The translations under genes were made by a program, and so were the position numbers. The notes below the pieces were generated by a model. That model had not been told where the DNA came from. It did no database searches and saw only the letters and a list, made by a program, of their open reading frames with translations. From the NCBI RefSeq assembly GCF_003285015.1, contig NZ_QMFB01000011.1, positions 124,001 through 188,000 on the forward strand: a stretch of 64,000 bases of DNA. The letters run 5' to 3'. Shown piece by piece: positions 54,473 to 61,689 of this stretch. Every line of letters starts with the position of its first letter. The first letter of the stretch is position 1. This DNA is from Paenibacillus contaminans. GTDB taxonomy: Bacteria; Bacillota; Bacilli; Paenibacillales; NBRC-103111.

Positions 54473-55429
54473 CTATTTTCTCGGACTATATTCCATAGTT
54501 GAATTCAAATACCGGTTATTGATATAAGTTAGCGCAAAGATCAGAATGAATAAAACGACGCCGATCGCGCAGGCAAAGCCCATCCGATTGTTGACCATCG
54601 CCTCGTTATACATGAGCAGCCCGGGAACAGTCGTCGAATTGGCCGGTCCGCCACCAGTCAGTACAAGCGGCGTCTGAAAGGTCTGCAAGCCCCCGATAAT
54701 CGTCAGAATCAAAATCAGCTTGATCTGCGCTAAGACGAGCGGGAGTTCAATTTTGTAAAACAGCCGAAAGCCTGTGGCGCCATCCACGGTAGCCGATTCG
54801 ACGATTTCCTGCGAGATGCCCTGGAAGCCGGCGAGAAAGATAAGCAGCGATACGCCGCTCACCCAAGGAAAACCGATAAGCATTAGCGCAAATAACGCCG
54901 TATCCATGCTGCCCAGCCAGATCGGAAGCTTTTCGTCCGGTACCCCGAACAGAGAAAGCAGCGCATTCAACATGCCGACATCGGGATTGAGGATAAATTG
55001 CCAGAGTAAAACAATAACCATCCCCGGGATCACGAGCGGAAACACGAACAGCATCCGGTACGCATTTTGGAGCTTCTGACTCCGCACCTTATAAATCATC
55101 CGGGCTACAAGCAGAGGAATCGTGATGGAAGCCACGATCTGAAACAGCGTGAGCCACATCAGGTTCCAGAATGCCTTAGAAAATACCGGCGTTCCGAACA
55201 TTTCCGTGAAATTGCTGAAACCGATAAATTTCGGAGCGTTAAAACCGTTCCAGCTCGTAAACGAGTAGAAGAACGCTCCAATTGCAGGATAATAATTAAA
55301 AACCAGCAGCATCACCAACGTCGGCAGCAGAAATAAGAATGCGATCAAGTTATTCCGGCTTCTCAGCCGGCTGTAACCTGCTCGCATCTCGACTTTTGGC
55401 GATATTTCCATTTTTCCCGTTTGACCCAA
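54473..55429 (-). CDS. ABC sugar permease, MalF/LacF type
   Basis: A 318-residue permease with six helices and an EAA loop VESATVDGATGFRLFYKI then LPLVLAQ. The start codon is TTG with GGGGGAG 8 bases upstream; an ATG six codons later is an alternative. It heads the transport genes of the operon and is preceded by copy 2 of the conserved activator/promoter element. Confidence 0.92.
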   Translation of the reverse strand: MGQTGKMEISPKVEMRAGYSRLRSRNNLIAFLFLLPTLVMLLVFNYYPAIGAFFYSFTSWNGFNAPKFIGFSNFTEMFGTPVFSKAFWNLMWLTLFQIVASITIPLLVARMIYKVRSQKLQNAYRMLFVFPLVIPGMVIVLLWQFILNPDVGMLNALLSLFGVPDEKLPIWLGSMDTALFALMLIGFPWVSGVSLLIFLAGFQGISQEIVESATVDGATGFRLFYKIELPLVLAQIKLILILTIIGGLQTFQTPLVLTGGGPANSTTVPGLLMYNEAMVNNRMGFACAIGVVLFILIFALTYINNRYLNSTMEYSPRK

Positions 55430-55488
55430 TATGCGCTCCCCCTTGCTTTATGAATAAGATAAGCCTGCATTCGATCGGCTCAACTAGT

Positions 55489-55554
55489 ATTCTAATCGCG
55501 AGAGAGGCATAAAACTGGGCTGGAGTTTACTACTCTTTGTTCTGGAATTGACTT
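55489..55554 (-). promoter_or_regulatory. Conserved activator/promoter element, copy 2 (permease genes)
   Basis: The same 29-bp block (55554-55526) is followed 31 bp later by TAGAAT (55494-55489), 59 bp before the permease start. The block overlaps the last codons and stop of the YesN regulator gene, so regulatory sequence and coding sequence are shared. Confidence 0.7.
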
Positions 55555-57119
55555 CTCGTTTTGGCCGGTTGCTTGGCGTTCGCCTCGCGATAATCTTTTG
55601 GGCTCATCCCTGTCATTCGTTTGAACAACTGACTGAAATGGGAAGAATCTTTGAAGCCTACCTCATAGGCGATATTCGTGGTTTTCATGAACGAATTGGC
55701 CAGCAGTTGCTTTGCTTTCTCGATACGTATCCGCCACAGCATGTCCCGAAAATTAATGCCTGTCTCTTTCTTGATCAACCGGCACAAATAGGAGTGGTTA
55801 ATATGCAGCGCCTTGGACAACGAAACAAGCGTGATCTCTTCCTGATAATGATCCTCCAAATACTGATCCACGCTTCGGATGACACTATGGGGCGACTCCT
55901 TGTTGAACGCCGCTATTTGGCCAGCCATCTTCGTAAGCTTGCCCTCCAGAAATTTCAGCAGGTCTGATAAGGTGTCATAAGACAAAATGTGTCTCTCCGT
56001 CTCTTGCCGCTCCTCCTTGGAGCCCGACAACTGGTACTCGTCCATAATGTCTTCAGCCCGCTCGATCAATTCGATTGCATACTGATGCACCCGATTTTTA
56101 TCGAAGCCTGTGGCCAACATATCGCGGTACACTTGGCGCGTAAAGAGAACGATTTGCTCCAAACTTCCGCTGCGAAGAATCTCTGTCAGATGCGAAATAT
56201 GCATGTCATCCTGCATGATCGACTCGTCGCGGATCAGGGACAAAGCATCTGCAGAAATAATCGAACCCTTGCCCAGCAGCATCCGATAGTCAAGACATTT
56301 CCGAATTTGTTCCAGCCCTTCATGCAAGTACATAACGGAAGGCAGCGTCCGGCTGATGCCGATCGAGATCGTGTGCTCGAAGGCGGATTGCATACGGGAT
56401 ACAATATCCCGAGAAATCTGCATGCTGTCAGTCTTCATATCCCACATTCGCTCGTCCGGCTGAAAGAGAATTAAATAAACGCCTCGACGGTTCAAGCAAA
56501 TCCAATAAGGGTAGGGATAGCGCCCCATCAAGTGACTGACCGTTTCCCGCAGCATGAACAAGATATGGGGATCCCCCGCATCGCCGGTCAGTTCGATATT
56601 ATCGATTTCAATCGATAGCATGATTGCCTGCTTGCCCGCAACCTCCGCCCAGCCAGGCTCGCTCTCGATATCCGCCGCCGCTTCCCCGCCGCCGATCAGA
56701 AGCGACCGCACCAGCTTCTCCTGCTTCAGACGATCATCCGCATTCGCATGGCTTGCGCCCTCCATGACCAGCTCGACAGCTTCCAGCAGCTCGACAGGAT
56801 TAATCGGTTTCGTGATGAAGTCGATGGCCCCGAGTTTGATTGCCTGCTTCGCATACACAAAATCATGGTAAGCGGAAATAAAAATAATATGTGTGCGCGG
56901 ATATAACACGCGAATTTCTTCGGCCAGCTGCATGCCGTCCATTAATGGCATACGGACGTCCGTAATCATCAGATCGGGCCGGCATTGACGGGCAACCTCA
57001 AGCGCTTCCACTCCGTTGCCCGCCTCTCCGACAATGCTGCAGCCAAGCTGCTCCCACTCTGAAAGCCCCGCCAAACGCTGGCGAATCAATTGTTCGTCAT
57101 CCACAACCATGATTCTCAT
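55530..57119 (-). CDS. YesN-type response regulator with AraC DNA-binding domain
   Basis: A 529-residue regulator. The receiver domain has phospho-acceptor D54 (LMITDVRMPL). After a long linker, the AraC double helix-turn-helix lies in the last 100 residues (ITLVSLSKALHINHSYLCRL and TTNIAYEVGFKDSSHFSQLFKRM). It overlaps the kinase gene by ATGA. The conserved elements at 51.8 and 55.5 kb are its likely targets. Confidence 0.93.
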   Translation of the reverse strand: MRIMVVDDEQLIRQRLAGLSEWEQLGCSIVGEAGNGVEALEVARQCRPDLMITDVRMPLMDGMQLAEEIRVLYPRTHIIFISAYHDFVYAKQAIKLGAIDFITKPINPVELLEAVELVMEGASHANADDRLKQEKLVRSLLIGGGEAAADIESEPGWAEVAGKQAIMLSIEIDNIELTGDAGDPHILFMLRETVSHLMGRYPYPYWICLNRRGVYLILFQPDERMWDMKTDSMQISRDIVSRMQSAFEHTISIGISRTLPSVMYLHEGLEQIRKCLDYRMLLGKGSIISADALSLIRDESIMQDDMHISHLTEILRSGSLEQIVLFTRQVYRDMLATGFDKNRVHQYAIELIERAEDIMDEYQLSGSKEERQETERHILSYDTLSDLLKFLEGKLTKMAGQIAAFNKESPHSVIRSVDQYLEDHYQEEITLVSLSKALHINHSYLCRLIKKETGINFRDMLWRIRIEKAKQLLANSFMKTTNIAYEVGFKDSSHFSQLFKRMTGMSPKDYREANAKQPAKTRSQFQNKE

Positions 57120-58813
57120 TCGATATCTCTCTCCTTATTTTCGAGACTGATAGGCAAACGGATGCGGACAATCATTCCGGTTTCGCCATCTTGCTTTTTG
57201 ATGATCGAGAGACCGTATTCTTGACCGTAATAGATTTTGATTCGCGATTCCACATTGGCAAGACCGGTGCCCAGACGATCCGGAGCAGGCGCGGCATACA
57301 TCCCCGGCCCGTCATCCTCTACCTCCAGCCAAAGATCGAAGTCTTGCTCGTAGGCTCGAATCCGGATCATGCCCGGCCTGTCGATACGATCGATGCCGTG
57401 AATAATGGCGTTTTCCACAATAGGTTGCAAAATCAGCTTGGGCACTTTGAGCCCGGATAAGGCTTCATCCATCTCCGTTTGCCAGGATAAACGATCCTTG
57501 TAACGATATTTGTGCAACTGCAAATAAGATACAGCCAATTTCATCTCGGTTCTCAAAGCGATAAAATCCTCGATCGGCGATATCGAAAAACGCAAAATCC
57601 TGGAAAGCGTACGAATCATCTCCGGCACTTCCTTAGAGCCGGCTTCACCCGCCAAAATACTGACCGATTCCATCGTATTGTACAGAAAGTGGGGATTCAG
57701 ATGCATTTTAATCGCTTTCAAATCCGCTTCTTTTTTTAACAACTCGGTTTTGTATACCTTCTGGATCAAGTGCTGAATCTCCGTAATCAAACGGTTAAAG
57801 CTGTTGCACACTTGGGCGATCTCGTCGCGGGTGCGGACCGTATCCATCAGTTTGAAATTTTCCCTTTCCGCCAAACGCATCAGCTTCGCCAGCTTCACAA
57901 GCGGATTCGTAATATGACGCAAGATAAGAACAGTAAGGAGGAGTACGACCACCCAAGCAGCAATTGTAATGCCGGCTGCAAAATAGGCTAAATCTTCGAT
58001 CTCCTTTTTCATTAATTTTTGGGGGATCATGCTGTAGTACACAAGACCGGAATATGACGAGGTCCGTTTATTTACGATCGTGTTCTTATCGTCGCTAGCC
58101 AGCTTCAAGCGGGAACCGATCAAGCGGCTGTCATGAGCGGACATAATTAAATTGCCGGAATTAGCAATATAAAAAGAGTTGTCGGAATACGAGTCGTACA
58201 TTTGGATAACGCTTTGCGGTTTAATGGCCAGTGAAATCATGCCGATCTTCCGCCCTGTTGTTCGATTATTAATATCCATAGCTGAAATCAGACGCTGATG
58301 ATCCGTGAAGAACGCCCAGCCCATCTGTCCTGGCGTCTCGTTCGCAATAAAGGTCAGTGCCGGGTAGCTCACTACTTCCATTGCATCTGCGGATGCATAA
58401 ACCTCGCCGTTTGCAGCAAAAATATAGATCGCATCGATCATGTCGTTCGCAGCCGCCTCCCGATTTAACAGCGTTTCAATCCTCTCGATGGTCTGCTGTT
58501 TTTCTTCGGCGGTCAAAGCAACCGTTTCGGTTTCCGCCTCATTTTTGAGTAAGCGGTAGATATCCAGATCAAGGACAATTGTATCCGCTTTCTGCGCGAA
58601 CAATTTTAACATGCCGTCGATTTTATCGGCCGTTTCAACAAGCGTCTGGCTTGTCGCTTCCCGCATCTTGGTCTCGATAATCTCTGTCGAACGGAAATAA
58701 AATAAGCTGATAATGACGGCTAGCGGAATGACAATCAGCATCGAATAAAGAATGATCATCTTATACAGCAATCGTGATGTAACCTGTGCCCATAAACGAC
58801 GAATCAGCTTCAT
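57116..58813 (-). CDS. YesM-type sensor histidine kinase
   Basis: A 565-residue membrane kinase with a helix near residues 15-38, an extracellular dCache-like domain, a second helix near 280-300, HAMP, then MHLNPHFLYNTM (phospho-accepting H375), IVENAIIHGIDR and EDDGPGM. GGGGAGG precedes the ATG. It forms the sensor of the downstream sugar operon. Confidence 0.93.
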   Translation of the reverse strand: MKLIRRLWAQVTSRLLYKMIILYSMLIVIPLAVIISLFYFRSTEIIETKMREATSQTLVETADKIDGMLKLFAQKADTIVLDLDIYRLLKNEAETETVALTAEEKQQTIERIETLLNREAAANDMIDAIYIFAANGEVYASADAMEVVSYPALTFIANETPGQMGWAFFTDHQRLISAMDINNRTTGRKIGMISLAIKPQSVIQMYDSYSDNSFYIANSGNLIMSAHDSRLIGSRLKLASDDKNTIVNKRTSSYSGLVYYSMIPQKLMKKEIEDLAYFAAGITIAAWVVVLLLTVLILRHITNPLVKLAKLMRLAERENFKLMDTVRTRDEIAQVCNSFNRLITEIQHLIQKVYKTELLKKEADLKAIKMHLNPHFLYNTMESVSILAGEAGSKEVPEMIRTLSRILRFSISPIEDFIALRTEMKLAVSYLQLHKYRYKDRLSWQTEMDEALSGLKVPKLILQPIVENAIIHGIDRIDRPGMIRIRAYEQDFDLWLEVEDDGPGMYAAPAPDRLGTGLANVESRIKIYYGQEYGLSIIKKQDGETGMIVRIRLPISLENKERDIE

Positions 58814-58849
58814 AGTGCCCTCCCCGCGCCGATTTGTTCACATTCCGGA

Positions 58850-58881
58850 AAAACCAAAAAGGCGGTATGTATTATACCGCC
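58850..58881 (-). terminator. Intrinsic terminator of the BREX-like operon
   Basis: On the minus strand GGCGGTAT pairs with ATACCGCC around a 5-base loop, followed by TTTTT and a further T-rich run. The left arm and loop contain TATAAT, with TTTACA 19 bp upstream, so a promoter for the kinase gene may overlap it. Nothing else was seen between 58814 and 59003. Confidence 0.8.
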
Positions 58882-59003
58882 ATCGTACTTGAATCTGTAA
58901 ATTCTGGCAAAAGGATTTTAATGCGTTCTCCGAAGCCCGAGAAGGCAGACTTGCTAATACGCAAACCTGAACGCGCCCCGAAGCTGAGCGCGAACAACGC
59001 AGC

Positions 59004-59726
59004 TTATGTCAAACCCGCCATCACCATATCCAGTCCTTGCCGTGTGATCTGCAAACGGCCGCTCCGCGCTTCGCTTTCCGTTATGTCCAGCGCAAAGGGA
59101 AATAAGCAAGGCTCGTTCTCAAGCTGCTTGAGCTCGATTGCCGATCGTTCCGCAGCACGAAGCAGAACTTCGAGAAACCACAGCTTAAGCTCCGTCTGCC
59201 GAATCGGCTTTTTCTCGGCGCTGCCGTACGTTTTTTTCTGCTCCGCGATAACGTCAAACGACTTGAACGTTCCCAGAACGGCGCCTACGGAGACGCTCAC
59301 TCTACGGCGCTCGCCGTACAGCGCAAACATTTTCCGCGCCAGCTGCACGCTGGAAAATTCGCCGTGAAGCTGAAGCAGACGTCCCGCCTGATCCGCCATA
59401 TCTCTCCAGAAAGGATACGCAAGCATCATCATTCCCCAATGCAGCAGCAGTCTTTCTTCCTTGTCCGCAGTTTGGAACAGCTGAACGGCACGGTCGCGAA
59501 GCTCGACATGCTCCTCGTCGACCAACACCCATATTTTGAACAAAATCGTCCGCGCATTCGCTCTGGATTTGGCCCCTGCGATATCCGCCATTAAATATTG
59601 ATCGACTTGATCATACAACTGCTGCCGGCTTTCCGCCCTTGCGAACTCGCGGACTACATAGTCCAATTGATGCTCCTGCAGCTTCTGGTCGAAGCCTACC
59701 GCTTTTTTCATTTCCCGCACCTTCAT
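59004..59726 (-). CDS. BrxA-like (DUF1819-like) small BREX protein, tentative
   Basis: A 240-residue, mostly helical cytoplasmic protein overlapping pglZ by ATGA. The central part (ADIAGAKSRANARTILFKIW, then EERLLLHWGMMMLAYPFWRDM) has the pattern of DUF1819/BrxA proteins, which in BREX loci are small helical DNA-binding-fold proteins. Its position immediately after pglZ matches brxA in type 3 BREX. Similarity was judged by eye only, so the name is provisional. Confidence 0.5.
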   Translation of the reverse strand: MKVREMKKAVGFDQKLQEHQLDYVVREFARAESRQQLYDQVDQYLMADIAGAKSRANARTILFKIWVLVDEEHVELRDRAVQLFQTADKEERLLLHWGMMMLAYPFWRDMADQAGRLLQLHGEFSSVQLARKMFALYGERRRVSVSVGAVLGTFKSFDVIAEQKKTYGSAEKKPIRQTELKLWFLEVLLRAAERSAIELKQLENEPCLFPFALDITESEARSGRLQITRQGLDMVMAGLT

Positions 59727-61672
59727 TCCGCTCTTTTGTTCACCCGTACGAAAGGAACGATAACTTCCTCAATGCTTGCCCCGCCATGGCTGACGACGGC
59801 TTCGCCTGCTTTCACATAAGCCTCGCCATAGTTCGCGATCAGCACGTGAAACGCATCCGGCAACCCGGCGTCCTTCCAGCTCCGCGACGGATACATCCCG
59901 GCAGCCCGGTCTCTCAGCTCCCGCGACCGGTAAATCCGGACGCGCTCCCCTCTCGTATCGGCCAGCACGCCTTCCCGGACGGCTCCGATACCTACGCTTT
60001 CTTTATTGCCGTGATCCGAGGTGATATATACGTCGAAACCGGCGTCCAGCAAGTCGCGAAGCAGCGCTTGCAAATACCCGCCTCTTAACCAAATGGCGAT
60101 CTGGCTGTACATACCCAATTGGCCTTGAATGGCGTTATGCGTCAGCTTGTCGATCATGTCCACGACGAGGCCGGCCGCCTTGACGCTCGGTTTGGCGAGC
60201 GCCTTAATCTCCGCCCGGTCATATTCTCCTTGACCAAGCGATTTCTCATAGGCGACATGGATTGGAGCCGCGCCATACCGGGCCCAGCAAGCCTTCCACG
60301 CTTTCTCTTCGCCGGCTGTCGTATGGATCGTTTCGCCGTAAGCCCTCGGCATCTCGCCTGTAAATATCGCCTGTCTGGATACGGAAGTAAGCGTCGGAAT
60401 CCAGGCAAAGACTCCATTCTCCATGAAATCGAAAAAGGGCTGCAAATACGAGCGGACCTGGCTCCATTGCACGAAGCTCATCCCGTCCATCACTATTATA
60501 GCTTTTTTGGGCGACCCTTGCAGATGCATGTACTCCGCAGCCTGATGAAGCATGACGGGTGCATGACGGTCCGACAAAGAAGCGAGCGCGCCGTAATGGG
60601 CGTCCAGCCATACCGCGAATTTCGCCTCGATCGACTGCTCCAGCGCTTTCAGCCGGGCATGCGGTTGATCGGCCGCCGTCATACTCACCGCGCGGTGGGG
60701 GCTGTACGCAATATGGCCGTCTTCAAAACCCAGCTCGAACAAGCTTGCTTTCGCTCTGCCGTAAAGCCGGACGATCTCGATCCAGCCGCGCCGGTCCGGT
60801 TTTTGCTCCAGCAGCTTGTCGATCCGCGAAATGTGTTCGTCTATCGATATGCGGCGGGCAAACGCTTCATCGCGAAGAACGCCGAATAACAGCGCATCGG
60901 GCAGCCCGGCCGCCTCGACCCGCACAGGCACAAGCGTCCCCATGCGGAATAAGCCGGCGAGCGCATTTTGCAGACTGGGGTTCCAGAAAGCATGGCTTTC
61001 CATCGCTCCATTCGCCAGGAAGCTGTGCCATTCCTCTTGCAGGAAACCGTAGCAAGTGACTGAAGAACGAAGCAGCCCTGCGATATCCGCACGAGGAACG
61101 AGCAGCGCTTTACGGCCTAACGCTTCGGACAAATGACGCTCGGCCGCTTCAGGCATACGGAAGGGCAGACGGTGCCGGGCCAAACACAGCAGCAGAAGCT
61201 CTGCGACCGTATCGACGGTGTCGTACGTCAATTTGTATATCCGTTTCAGCACAAAATCGATCGTCTCGGCGTCCGATCGTCTGACCGGAATATCCTCTAG
61301 CGACGACAGCGCGTCCATCGTACGCCAATCGAGTTCACGTACGACCGCTGCGGACAAGCTTGGGAACAAGGCGCTTTTGCTAAGCGAAACATGATGTCCT
61401 TGCACCCATACGTCGTAGGGAATATCCTCCACAGCCCCGGCTTGCAGACGGATCAGCACATGCCGCCCGCCGCCGCTCAGCCTATTGCGGCTTTCGTACC
61501 AATAGCGGAATACGGCCCGGTCCTGAAAGTCCGCGATTTCGATCCCGCGCTCCTGCAATTCGCAAACGATTCCTTCGTCCTGCAGCAGCAAATCCGGATC
61601 GTGCGCGATCGTAATAAGGGAATAAGGCGCTTGAATAGACTCAAGCACCTTTTGACGCCAATCTTTGGTCAT
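59723..61672 (-). CDS. pglZ: BREX PglZ alkaline-phosphatase-superfamily protein
   Basis: A 649-residue protein with a C-terminal PglZ domain (about 385-640). Metal-site motifs are AIIVMDGMSF (D396), TLTSVSRQAIFTGEMP with the central Ser/Thr, VYITSDHGNKE (D553, H554) and VVSHGGASIEEVIVPF. PglZ is the hallmark of BREX phage-defence loci, where it works with a methylase and an ATPase. Length and neighbours fit the type 3 form. The ATG at 61672 has AAGGAAG upstream and follows the methylase by 17 bp. Confidence 0.88.
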   Translation of the reverse strand: MTKDWRQKVLESIQAPYSLITIAHDPDLLLQDEGIVCELQERGIEIADFQDRAVFRYWYESRNRLSGGGRHVLIRLQAGAVEDIPYDVWVQGHHVSLSKSALFPSLSAAVVRELDWRTMDALSSLEDIPVRRSDAETIDFVLKRIYKLTYDTVDTVAELLLLCLARHRLPFRMPEAAERHLSEALGRKALLVPRADIAGLLRSSVTCYGFLQEEWHSFLANGAMESHAFWNPSLQNALAGLFRMGTLVPVRVEAAGLPDALLFGVLRDEAFARRISIDEHISRIDKLLEQKPDRRGWIEIVRLYGRAKASLFELGFEDGHIAYSPHRAVSMTAADQPHARLKALEQSIEAKFAVWLDAHYGALASLSDRHAPVMLHQAAEYMHLQGSPKKAIIVMDGMSFVQWSQVRSYLQPFFDFMENGVFAWIPTLTSVSRQAIFTGEMPRAYGETIHTTAGEEKAWKACWARYGAAPIHVAYEKSLGQGEYDRAEIKALAKPSVKAAGLVVDMIDKLTHNAIQGQLGMYSQIAIWLRGGYLQALLRDLLDAGFDVYITSDHGNKESVGIGAVREGVLADTRGERVRIYRSRELRDRAAGMYPSRSWKDAGLPDAFHVLIANYGEAYVKAGEAVVSHGGASIEEVIVPFVRVNKRAE

Positions 61673-61689
61673 TCCGCTTCACTTCCTTG

